A stretch of DNA of 6,928 nucleotides from an uncultured Bacteroidales bacterium (GTDB taxonomy: Bacteria; Bacteroidota; Bacteroidia; Bacteroidales; UBA932): contig CAMCIE010000076.1 of the NCBI GenBank assembly GCA_945874815.1, forward strand, positions 1-6,928. Reading direction: 5' to 3'. The translations under genes and the position numbers were made by a program. The notes below the pieces were generated by a model. It was not told the DNA's origin and made no database searches. It was given only the letters and a program-made list of their open reading frames with translations. Shown piece after piece: positions 1 to 6,386 of this stretch (the first letter of the stretch is position 1; the number at the start of each line of letters is the position of its first letter).

Positions 1-313
1 GTTCCAGCCATGCCTGTCCGACCTCTATATCCGAATTTATAAGAAGGAAATATTCCATCTCCGGATGCCTTTGCTCCAACTGCCTGAAAGCCTCGTTATA
101 TCCTCCGGTAAAACCCAGATTCCTCTCAAACACAAGAGTTCCCATATCAGGGAACAACTCCCGGACCACCTCCACGGAACCATCAGCCGAGGCATTGTCA
201 GCCACGACCACCTCGGCTCCCTCCACCCGGCTCACAGAATCGTTGAGAGCGGGAAGGAACTTCCGAAGGAAATCCTCGGTATTCCAGTTCAATATGACAA
301 CTGCAATGCGCAT
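1..313 (-). CDS. Family 2 glycosyltransferase, N-terminal part (cut by window edge)
   Basis: The 104 readable residues are the N-terminal half of a GT-A fold glycosyltransferase of family GT2, of the rhamnosyltransferase-like kind that adds sugars to surface polysaccharides or glycans from nucleotide-sugar donors in the cytoplasm. Visible motifs: the opening strand MRIAVVILNWN, the nucleotide-binding VVVADNAS (residues 36-42, Asp39-Asn40), the NLGFTGGYNEAF segment (65-76), and LLINSDIEV (90-98), the DxD-equivalent metal-binding site. The frame is open to base 1 with no stop, so the acceptor-specific C-terminal part lies outside the window. The ATG at 313 is chosen because the first beta strand of the family starts directly at it. 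It lies 60 bases downstream of the DMT transporter gene on the same strand, so co-transcription is possible. Family is secure; the sugar and acceptor are unknown. Confidence 0.9.
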   Translation of the reverse strand, partial: MRIAVVILNWNTEDFLRKFLPALNDSVSRVEGAEVVVADNASADGSVEVVRELFPDMGTLVFERNLGFTGGYNEAFRQLEQRHPEMEYFLLINSDIEVGQAWLE

Positions 314-324
314 GAAAATATCTC

Positions 325-338
325 AAATTGTGCAATTT
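325..338. repeat. Short inverted repeat upstream of the glycosyltransferase
   Basis: AAATTG-TG-CAATTT is a perfect dyad with 6-base arms and a 2-base centre. It lies in the 60-base gap between the transporter and the glycosyltransferase, 12 bases upstream of the latter's start codon. It could be an operator or a small mRNA hairpin near the start, but in AT-rich spacer DNA a dyad this short may be chance. No T-run follows it, so it is not a typical terminator. Confidence 0.3.
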
Positions 339-373
339 AGCAAACTATCTGCAAATAGTCAATACCACCGTCC

Positions 374-1294
374 CTATCTGCTTCCCAACCAGATGAACAA
401 CATGCCCAGAAGAACAAGTGCAAGGTCCAGAGCCTTTGCCTTGAGGTTGCGTTCCCTGAAAATCAAAGCTCCGCAAGCAAATGAGATTATGACCGACCCA
501 CGACGCACAAGCGACACGACCGAAATCATAGACTCGGGACTTCCCAAAGCATTGAAATAAGCAAAGTCAGCGGCTGCTATAAATATGGAAATCAATGGAA
601 TAGCCCATGACCAATGGAATGGGGTAGTCTGCTTCCGGGTTGGATACCATAGAATCAAACAGATGATGCTCATGATAATCAGCTGGTAAAAATTGAACCA
701 GCTCTGGACAAACATCGGGCTCAGCTGCTTCATGATGAACTTGTCGTAAAGCCCGCTGAAAGCACCCATTATGGTCGCAAAGGCCACGCAGAAAATCCAT
801 TTGTTCCTGGTGAAATCTATCTGCTCCTTCTTGCTTGAAATGCTCATCAGGAAGATGGACAATGCAGCCAGGATGACACCGATCCATTGATACAGGTTCA
901 GACGTTCCCCGAAAAATATCATGGCACCCACCAGAACAAGCACGGGTCTGGTGGCGTTGATTGGCCCCACGATGGTAATCGGAAGATGCTTTAGGCCGAA
1001 ATAGCCTGCTATCCAAGAACTTAGAACGATGAATGCCTTGGCAATCACCATCAGGTGAGCTTTTAGTACAGTGCCCTCATGTCCCGGAGCATAAGTCACC
1101 GCATCGAAAACGGAGCCGCTGAACCAACCTGCACTCAGGGCGTTGTCGATGATGAAAGGAGAAAAAATGACCGTTGAGAACAAAGTGTTCAGAAGCAGCA
1201 CCGGGAGGACTGCATTTTCCTTCAGTGCTGCTTTTTTCGAAACGTCATAGAATCCCAGCAATACTGCTGAGAGAAAGGCTAATGAAAACCACAT
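374..1294 (-). CDS. DMT superfamily (EamA-like) membrane transporter
   Basis: This 306-residue protein is an integral inner-membrane protein of the drug/metabolite transporter superfamily, with two EamA-type repeats and about ten hydrophobic segments (roughly residues 2-20, 29-49, 79-99, 104-126, 133-151, 165-185, 199-219, 227-246, 254-278, 285-304). Each repeat ends in the typical pattern: GPINATRPVLVLVGAMIFFGER (110-131) followed by a helix ending near SSKK, and SLVRRGSVIISFACGALIFRER (261-282) followed by a last helix. The length is normal for the family. Substrates vary widely (metabolites, amino acids, nucleotide-sugar-like compounds) and cannot be read from sequence. The ATG at 1294 directly precedes the first membrane helix. 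It lies 36 bases after slyD and 60 bases before the glycosyltransferase, all leftward. Its place before a glycosyltransferase might suggest a glycan-related substrate, but that is only inference. Confidence 0.88.
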   Translation of the reverse strand: MWFSLAFLSAVLLGFYDVSKKAALKENAVLPVLLLNTLFSTVIFSPFIIDNALSAGWFSGSVFDAVTYAPGHEGTVLKAHLMVIAKAFIVLSSWIAGYFGLKHLPITIVGPINATRPVLVLVGAMIFFGERLNLYQWIGVILAALSIFLMSISSKKEQIDFTRNKWIFCVAFATIMGAFSGLYDKFIMKQLSPMFVQSWFNFYQLIIMSIICLILWYPTRKQTTPFHWSWAIPLISIFIAAADFAYFNALGSPESMISVVSLVRRGSVIISFACGALIFRERNLKAKALDLALVLLGMLFIWLGSR

Positions 1295-1330
1295 GTGATT
1301 GTAGATTAATCACTTATATCATAGCTCGGC

Positions 1331-1984
1331 TTAATGGCAACCGCAGCCGCCTTCACCGCAGCCGCCATCGCCGCAACCGCCATCGCCGCAGCCGCCTTCG
1401 CCGCAGCCGCCTTCACCGCAGCCTCCTTCGCCGCAACCGCCGCCGCATCCGCCGCAACCACCATGATTGCCGTGGCATCCGCCGCCGCATCCGTTGGAAT
1501 GGACAAATTCGCCGTGCAGACCTTCTGCAAGCTCTTTTTCAGTCGCCTCACGGACGCTGATTATCTCTCCGGTGAAATTCAAAGTTTTTCCGGCCATTTC
1601 AGAGTTGAGGTCCATCTTGACAGTGTTTTCAGAAACTTCAAGCACGACACCCGGAATGACAGCCCCCATGCTGTTCATCATAGGAATCCTTGTTCCCGGG
1701 ACCAGAAGGTCTTCCCTGATCTCACCATTCACCTCAAATGCGGTTTTAGGCAAGTCTATTATCTTGTTTGGATCCACTTCGCCGTAAGCATCTTCAGGGG
1801 CAAGGGTGACAGTAAATTTGTCACCGGCTTCCATTCCCTCGATATGAGCTTCGAGTTTTGGGAGAATGCCATGTGTGCCGTGGATGTAGTCCAAAGGCCT
1901 TTCCTTTGTGGTATGGTCAACGATGTTGCCGTCAACTTCGAGTTCGTAGATGAATTCAACTACTTTGTCCTTGCTTATTTTCAT
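1331..1984 (-). CDS. slyD: SlyD-type FKBP prolyl isomerase / metallochaperone with Cys-Gly repeat tail
   Basis: This cytoplasmic peptidyl-prolyl cis-trans isomerase of 217 residues acts on protein folding and, in the SlyD family, binds and delivers metals such as nickel. The FKBP domain is split in the usual SlyD way: residues 1-70 (VEFIYELEVDGNIVD, PLDYIHGTHGILPKLE, then APEDAYGE at 62-69) and about 127-150 (AGKTLNFTGEIISVREAT), with the IF chaperone domain inserted at about 71-126. From residue 162 the protein becomes a metal-binding tail holding 12 Cys (166, 170, 177, 180, 184, then every fifth residue to 209, then 214 and 216) and 4 His (162, 171, 174, 217), ending Cys-His. E. coli SlyD has a His/Cys-rich tail, but the strict CGEGG/CGDGG periodicity here is unusual. 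The gene follows tldE after 32 bases and probably shares its transcript. Product call is secure; the metal is unknown. Confidence 0.94.
   Translation of the reverse strand: MKISKDKVVEFIYELEVDGNIVDHTTKERPLDYIHGTHGILPKLEAHIEGMEAGDKFTVTLAPEDAYGEVDPNKIIDLPKTAFEVNGEIREDLLVPGTRIPMMNSMGAVIPGVVLEVSENTVKMDLNSEMAGKTLNFTGEIISVREATEKELAEGLHGEFVHSNGCGGGCHGNHGGCGGCGGGCGEGGCGEGGCGEGGCGDGGCGDGGCGEGGCGCH
1346..1435 (-). repeat. Six tandem 15-base repeats coding the SlyD metal-binding tail
   Basis: Six consecutive in-frame 15-base units of the pattern TGCGGYGAWGGNGGY encode CGEGG, CGEGG, CGEGG, CGDGG, CGDGG, CGEGG (residues 184-213 of SlyD). Differences between units are mainly third-base changes and GAA/GAT, so the array has drifted but stays in frame. 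A 15-base unit can expand or contract without shifting the reading frame. Long open frames on the opposite strand here (rich in Ala or Arg) are by-products of this GC-rich repeat. Confidence 0.92.
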
Positions 1985-2016
1985 AGATATAATTTATTGA
2001 TATTTAATCTCTTTTA

Positions 2017-3381
2017 TTATGATGAGAACGAAACATCATCAAAGGCAATGGCAGGAATCTGCCACCTGGTGCATCTCCTGCACTCGCTTCCCACTGCAAT
2101 GAGTTTGTTCCAAAGTTCCATGATATTGCCTGTGACCAGCATTTCCTTCACGGGATGGACAATGCGTCCGCGGCTGAATTTGTATCCTTCCACTCCGAAG
2201 GAGAAGTCGCCTGTCACCGGATTGCAGTTGCCGCCGTTGAATCCTGTGACATAGATTCCGTTCCCGCACTCCTTCAGCAAATCCTTGAGTCCCACCGGCC
2301 CGGTGACTTCACGGCCTTTGAGATAAGGCATTATGCATGGCCGGGTAATGTCCTCCATCGTCGGTTCCTCCCCTGTTTTGGCTGCCATGTAAGTGTTTGT
2401 GAAATAGAGCTTTACAACCCCATTCTCGATAATCGGCACATTGCGGGTCGCAACTCCTTCCGAGTCGAAATACCTCGCTCCGAGATGGCCCCTCTCACGA
2501 GGCATGTCGATGATTGTGAGCCCTTCCGGGAACAGCTTCCTGTCCCTTGAGTCCATCAGAAATGACATCTTCTGCTGGATGGTGTTCATATTCAGGGCGT
2601 TGAGAATCGGGGTGACAAGTCTTGATGAGACCGATTTTGAAACCACCATTTTGTGACGGCCGCCACGTGATTTCTTTGGTGAAAATTTCTTCAGAACCTT
2701 TTCAAGAGCCTTCCGGGCACATTCTTCAATCTTTATTTCACTTGCCGAGAATGAAGAATCCCACCAGAATGCGCTGTATTTGTTTCCATCAGCATCCGAG
2801 ACAGTCATCTCACAGAAACAACCGGCCGAAGTCTCAATATGTCTGGCCTCAAGTCCCTGAGAATCAATGAGCCAATTGTCGTCAACGGAGTCTGACCATT
2901 CACATTCCTCTGAAATAGGGGTGAAACCGTTATTGTCGTCCAGAGTTTTGAATATGGACATTCTGCGGGTCTTTTCAATCCTCGAATCTATGTCTTCATT
3001 GAAATAGGCAGGATCATACAGTCCGGTTTCCGTTCCTGTCCGGGCATCCTTTGCAAGCCTTTGCGGATCGGGCAGTTTCCTGAATTTGTCCGCTTCCAGA
3101 ATCCTTACGGTATCCACGGCCTTGGCTATGAATGAACTGAGTTCTTCCTTTTCCAGACGGTTGGTGGAAAAAGTGCCGTATCTGTCGTCCACATATATAT
3201 ATAGGAATATCGACCTGTCTGACGCATGTGTGACTTTGTCGAATTCCCCGTTGAAAAAAGTGACGCTGTCGAGTACGTTCTTGCTCAAAGACACCCTTGA
3301 AGCAGATGCTCCGAGTTCTTTAGCGCGCTCAATACAGAACCTCGCCATTTCCATTTCATATTCTGTGATGATTCCAGCCAT
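2017..3381 (-). CDS. pmbA: TldE/PmbA-type subunit of TldD/TldE metalloprotease
   Basis: This 454-residue protein belongs to the TldD/PmbA family (peptidase family U62) and is the non-metal-binding TldE half of the TldD/TldE heterodimer. In E. coli that cytoplasmic protease trims the microcin B17 leader peptide and helps degrade the CcdA antitoxin. The N-terminal alpha/beta domain is residues 1 to about 200 (FNGEFDKVTHASDRSIFLYIYVDD). The C-terminal beta-barrel domain carries FDSEGVATRNVPIIENGVVK (305-324), the YFTNTYMAAKTG segment (326-337) and the TldE hallmark NPVTGDFSFGVEGYKF (387-402), ending GNIMELWNKLIAVGS. There is no HExxxH motif, as expected for TldE. A CRRC motif at 434-437 is an oddity. 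Length is normal for the family. The ATG at 3381 is the first in-frame start after a good promoter. It is separated from tldD by two other genes and transcribed the other way; slyD follows at 32 bases. Confidence 0.93.
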   Translation of the reverse strand: MAGIITEYEMEMARFCIERAKELGASASRVSLSKNVLDSVTFFNGEFDKVTHASDRSIFLYIYVDDRYGTFSTNRLEKEELSSFIAKAVDTVRILEADKFRKLPDPQRLAKDARTGTETGLYDPAYFNEDIDSRIEKTRRMSIFKTLDDNNGFTPISEECEWSDSVDDNWLIDSQGLEARHIETSAGCFCEMTVSDADGNKYSAFWWDSSFSASEIKIEECARKALEKVLKKFSPKKSRGGRHKMVVSKSVSSRLVTPILNALNMNTIQQKMSFLMDSRDRKLFPEGLTIIDMPRERGHLGARYFDSEGVATRNVPIIENGVVKLYFTNTYMAAKTGEEPTMEDITRPCIMPYLKGREVTGPVGLKDLLKECGNGIYVTGFNGGNCNPVTGDFSFGVEGYKFSRGRIVHPVKEMLVTGNIMELWNKLIAVGSECRRCTRWQIPAIAFDDVSFSS

Positions 3382-3424
3382 TTCCTAAAATTTAATCCCC
3401 CTGCAAAGGGTTCATTGAAACCTG

Positions 3425-3455
3425 CAAAATTACATAATTTTTCCGTCATGGCAAA
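3425..3455 (-). promoter_or_regulatory. Candidate Bacteroidetes sigma-type promoter for tldE
   Basis: Reading leftward, TTTG (3455-3452), then exactly 19 bases, then TAATTTTG (3432-3425) fits the Bacteroides primary-sigma consensus of a -33 TTTG and a -7 TAnnTTTG. Transcription would begin near 3420, leaving a leader of about 40 bases before the tldE ATG at 3381. It probably also drives slyD and the genes beyond, since no other good promoter or terminator is seen in the short gaps downstream. Confidence 0.68.
3426..3441. repeat. Inverted repeat overlapping the tldE -7 box
   Basis: AAAATTA-CA-TAATTTT is a perfect 16-base dyad with 7-base arms. It covers most of the proposed -7 element of the tldE promoter, so a protein bound here would block it. 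AT-rich promoter DNA often holds such dyads by chance, so operator function is only a suggestion. Confidence 0.35.
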
Positions 3456-3534
3456 TACTGCTTTCGAGTAGTGCCCACTTTGCCGGGACACAAAAAATCT
3501 TTTCAACTTATGGAAAGGAATGACAGAGAAATTT

Positions 3535-3548
3535 ATTACATTTGTAAT
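3535..3548 (+). promoter_or_regulatory. Candidate -7 box within a dyad, upstream of the DUF2400 gene
   Basis: TACATTTG (3537-3544) matches the Bacteroidetes -7 consensus TAnnTTTG on the plus strand, but no TTTG lies about 23 bases upstream, so the -33 element is missing or weak. The box sits inside the perfect dyad ATTACA-TT-TGTAAT. A transcript starting near 3550 would begin downstream of the ATGs at 3471 and 3510 and upstream of the ATG at 3576, which is one reason for choosing 3576 as the gene start. Confidence 0.42.
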
Positions 3549-3575
3549 TTAGGTTATGGAGAATATTTGGAGACA

Positions 3576-4295
3576 ATGAATGCAGTCACGAAACATAAAC
3601 TTATTGAATGGGCGGAGAAATACAATGATCCTCAGTATTTTCAGGAGGATCCAATAGCTTTTCCCAACCATTTTGCCCGTAAATATCAGAACGGTCAGGC
3701 CTGCCTGCAGGATGTGGAAATCAGCGCACTCCTGGCAGCGCATCTTGCCTGGGGGCGGCGTGCCATGATTGTCCGTGACTGCAACAGAATGTTTGACCAG
3801 ATGGAGTGGAGGCCTTATGACTATGTGATGGCAGGGGAGTATCGGGACGACCAGGTGAGCATGCACAGGACTATTAAATGGTGTGATTTTGCCGGGATAT
3901 GCGCAAGGCTCCGTGACCTTTATTCCCGGATGGAGTCTCTGGAGAGTCTGACTGATAGTCAGTTGCGCGTGTTGGTCTATGGCCAGAAGGAGGACAGGAA
4001 GGCTCCCAATAAAAAGATATGCATGATGCGGAGGTGGATGGTCAGGGATGACGGAAAGGTGGATCTGGGACTTTGGAGGAACTCTGATAAAAAAGATCTG
4101 GTCATTCCGCTTGACGTTCATGTCTATACCCAGGCAACGGAACTGGGGCTGACTTGCCGCAAGCCGAAGGATATAGTCACAGCCCTGCAGATTACCGATG
4201 CCTTGCGTGAAGTCTTTCCTGATGACCCGCTGCTGGGAGACTTTGCATTGTTCGGCTATGGAGTCACCTGTGCCGCCTCCTCAGATGAGATTTAA
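3576..4295 (+). CDS. DUF2400 / TIGR02757 family protein, possibly HhH DNA glycosylase-like
   Basis: This 239-residue soluble protein fits the DUF2400/TIGR02757 family, whose function is not established. Family-like segments are DPIAFPNHF (25-33), ALLAAHLAWGRR (51-62), the NKKICMMRRWMVR stretch (145-157) with VDLGLW (162-167), IPLDVHVYTQATELGL (177-192) and FPDDPLLGDFALFGYGV (214-230). The IPLDVHV...LGL part looks like the PVDTHV...RLGL segment holding the catalytic Asp of helix-hairpin-helix DNA glycosylases such as endonuclease III and OGG1, so a role in base-excision DNA repair is a reasonable inference, not shown. An in-frame ATG at 3471 would add 35 residues unlike the family, and that stretch overlaps the intergenic promoter DNA; the ATG at 3576, preceded by GGAG a few bases upstream, is preferred. 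It begins a rightward run with the zeta-like kinase 23 bases downstream and tldD after that. Confidence 0.82.
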   Translation: MNAVTKHKLIEWAEKYNDPQYFQEDPIAFPNHFARKYQNGQACLQDVEISALLAAHLAWGRRAMIVRDCNRMFDQMEWRPYDYVMAGEYRDDQVSMHRTIKWCDFAGICARLRDLYSRMESLESLTDSQLRVLVYGQKEDRKAPNKKICMMRRWMVRDDGKVDLGLWRNSDKKDLVIPLDVHVYTQATELGLTCRKPKDIVTALQITDALREVFPDDPLLGDFALFGYGVTCAASSDEI

Positions 4296-4318
4296 TTGAC
4301 CAAGTAAAATTAAAATAT

Positions 4319-4933
4319 ATGCCAAGGATGTTCATTATTTCCGGTTGCAACGGTTCCGGAAAGACAACTGCTTCATATTCAGTACTTCCGGAAATGCTGG
4401 AACTCAGTGAATTTGTCAATTCTGACGAATTTGCAAAGGGGTTCTCACCATTTAATCCCGGCAAGGCTTCGATTCTTGCCAGCCGCTATATGATTGCCAA
4501 GATCCGCTACCTGCTTGCACGGAGGAAGGATTTCGGCATTGAGACCACCTTGGCAACACGCACCCTGCTTAAAACCGTAAAAATCGCACAGTCAGTCGGT
4601 TATACGGTCACAGTCCTTTATTTCTGGCTCAATTCACCTGAACTTGCAATAGAAAGAGTCAAGGCAAGAGTCGCTGCCGGCGGGCACAATATCCCTGAAG
4701 AAACCGTCAGAAGACGCTATAAGGTAGGACTCAAATATTTCTTCAACGATTATGCTCCGGTATGCGAAAGGTGGATACTTGCGGACAACTCGGAAATTCC
4801 GTTCAGGGTGGTAGCCGAGGGGTCGAAGGACACCGTGACCAATATCAGGGACGAGAAGACCTACAACCTTATCCGTTCCATCGTCATGGAGCCCGATTTG
4901 GAAGAATCCCGGGATGAGGGGACAAATGATTAA
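4319..4933 (+). CDS. Zeta-toxin-like P-loop kinase
   Basis: This 204-residue cytoplasmic P-loop NTPase resembles zeta toxin family/AAA_33-type kinases. True zeta toxins phosphorylate UDP-N-acetylglucosamine and so block cell-wall synthesis; this stand-alone type is of unproven activity. Visible features: strand FIIS, then Walker A GCNGSGKTT (9-17); NSDEF (34-38) with Asp36 where zeta kinases place the catalytic Asp; GIETTLATRT (73-82), matching the family ETT-x-R region; YFWLNSPELAIERVKARV (101-118); and GGHNIPEETVRRRY (121-134), an arginine-rich lid-like segment. No epsilon-type antitoxin gene is present: the gap before it is 23 bases and after it 36. It lies between the DUF2400 gene and tldD in one rightward run. 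A resident, non-toxic kinase is the simplest reading. The ATG at 4319 is right at the start of the first beta strand; a second ATG at 4328 is possible. Confidence 0.85.
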   Translation: MPRMFIISGCNGSGKTTASYSVLPEMLELSEFVNSDEFAKGFSPFNPGKASILASRYMIAKIRYLLARRKDFGIETTLATRTLLKTVKIAQSVGYTVTVLYFWLNSPELAIERVKARVAAGGHNIPEETVRRRYKVGLKYFFNDYAPVCERWILADNSEIPFRVVAEGSKDTVTNIRDEKTYNLIRSIVMEPDLEESRDEGTND

Positions 4934-4969
4934 TTTCAGTTTCGTATATGCGAAATTTGAACGATTTAT

Positions 4970-6385
4970 ATGATGAACGATAATTATTACCACAATATAT
5001 TCGGGACGACTGTTCCGATGCTTGACAAAATTGTCGCAACGGCCCTTTCGCATGGAGGTGACTATTGCGACTTGTATTTTGAGAATACGGTGTATTTCAA
5101 TCTATTGCTGAAAGACGGTGCCGTCACCTCAGGAGGATGCCACACGGATTACGGAGTCGGAATAAGGGTCCTGAAAGGAGAAAAGACAGGTTATGCCTAT
5201 TCCGAGACTACTGAAATGGCAGATATGCTTTCTGCGGCCAGGGCTGCATCGGCGATTGCCATCGGAGGTGGAAAGACGATGGAATATGAGAGGGTTGCAG
5301 ACAAGAAGTATGACCTTTACCACGGAATCAATGATTGGAGAGATGCTGATTCATCATTGATTCTCGAATTTCTGAACAGACTCGAAAAAGAAGTCATCAG
5401 CAGGGACAGCCGCATCGACAAGGTCGTGGCAAGGGCGTCGAACTCCCAAAGTGACGTGATGATGTACAATTCCCTTGGTGAACTGACCTTTGACACAAGG
5501 CCCATGGGAAGTGTCACTGTCACAGCCGTATTTACTAGCGGAGAGCAATCCCAGACGAAAACTGCGTCAAGGAGTTTCAGAAAAGGATATGAACTTATTG
5601 ACAATCAGTTGATTGTAGAGCTTGCGGATGATGTCGTGAAAGGAATTGATGCAATGTTTGAAGCGCGTCGTCCAAAAGGTGGAAGTATGCCTGTTGTCAT
5701 GGGAGCAGGAGCGTCCGGCATCCTTCTTCACGAAGCCATGGGTCATGCCTTCGAGGCGGACTTCAACAGGAAAGGCCAGTCCATTTTTTCCGATAAGATG
5801 GGCAGCCGAATATGTATGAAAGGTATAAACATCGTTGATGACGGTACTATTGCATTCAACAGAGGATCAGGCAATTATGACGACGAAGGGGTGCCGGCTC
5901 AGAAAACGTACATGGTCAGCGACGGCATCCTCACATCCTATCTCCATGACCGCGTCAGCGCCGCATGGTACGGCATTCCATCAACAGGAAACGGTCGCAG
6001 GGAGAGCTTCCGCTACAACCCGATACCGCGAATGCGGGCAACCTACATGGAAAGCGGGGATATGAGTGCAGAGAACATCATATCTTCTGTAAAGAAGGGT
6101 ATTTTTGTGGACGAATTTTCGAACGGTCAGGTTCAGATAGGGGAGGGGGACTTCACCTTCTTTGTCAAGAGCGGCTTCATGATTGAAAACGGCCGTCTGA
6201 CCATGCCTGTCAAGGATATAAATATCATTGGAAACGGACCGCAGGCCCTCGCTGACATTACTGCTGTCGGCAAAGACCTGCGTATCGATAATGGGACATG
6301 GACTTGCGGAAAAGAGCAGAGCGTCCCTGTAACTTGCGGAATTCCAACCGTTCTGGTCAGTGCTCTGACAGTCGGCGGGGAATAG
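4970..6385 (+). CDS. tldD: TldD, zinc-binding catalytic subunit of TldD/TldE metalloprotease
   Basis: This 471-residue protein is the catalytic half of the TldD/TldE protease, a cytoplasmic zinc enzyme thought to cleave unstructured peptides threaded into the heterodimer. The zinc-site motif is HEAMGH (254-259): His254 and His259 as ligands and Glu255 as general base. The third ligand in E. coli TldD is a late cysteine, matched here by Cys447 in TWTCGKEQSVPV. Other family segments are FENTVYFNLLLKDGAV (37-52), RPKGGSMPVVMGAGASGILL (234-253), FRYNPIPRMRATYM (347-360) and the terminal LVSALTVGGE. Compared with E. coli, the CGKEGQ segment appears one residue shorter. Length is normal. Either of two adjacent ATGs (4970, 4973) may be used. 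It follows the zeta-like kinase by 36 bases with no good promoter visible, so it is likely the third gene of the rightward run. Its partner tldE lies about 1.6 kb away on the other strand. Confidence 0.95.
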   Translation: MMNDNYYHNIFGTTVPMLDKIVATALSHGGDYCDLYFENTVYFNLLLKDGAVTSGGCHTDYGVGIRVLKGEKTGYAYSETTEMADMLSAARAASAIAIGGGKTMEYERVADKKYDLYHGINDWRDADSSLILEFLNRLEKEVISRDSRIDKVVARASNSQSDVMMYNSLGELTFDTRPMGSVTVTAVFTSGEQSQTKTASRSFRKGYELIDNQLIVELADDVVKGIDAMFEARRPKGGSMPVVMGAGASGILLHEAMGHAFEADFNRKGQSIFSDKMGSRICMKGINIVDDGTIAFNRGSGNYDDEGVPAQKTYMVSDGILTSYLHDRVSAAWYGIPSTGNGRRESFRYNPIPRMRATYMESGDMSAENIISSVKKGIFVDEFSNGQVQIGEGDFTFFVKSGFMIENGRLTMPVKDINIIGNGPQALADITAVGKDLRIDNGTWTCGKEQSVPVTCGIPTVLVSALTVGGE

Positions 6386-6386
6386 G

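Noticed and set aside
1174..1560. Arg-rich plus-strand frame resembling a basic repeat protein
   Set aside because: It is another frame of the same GC-rich 15-base repeat opposite slyD and the transporter gene; low-complexity arginine is a by-product.
1334..2254. Long plus-strand open frame of 306 codons over slyD, starting with an Ala-rich stretch
   Set aside because: It is the antisense of the SlyD Cys-Gly repeats and of the slyD/tldE coding sequence; the Ala-rich start is only the complement of the repeat codons and the rest has no recognisable domain.
3193..3203. AT dinucleotide run (ATATATATATA) within tldE as a possible phase-variable tract
   Set aside because: Only about five and a half units, and it encodes the ordinary YIYV beta strand of the TldE N-terminal domain; too short to claim phase variation.
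3471..3575. 35-residue N-terminal extension of the DUF2400 protein from the ATG at 3471 (or the ATG at 3510)
   Set aside because: This stretch covers the intergenic promoter region, lies upstream of the candidate -7 box, and does not resemble the family; the start at 3576 fits better.
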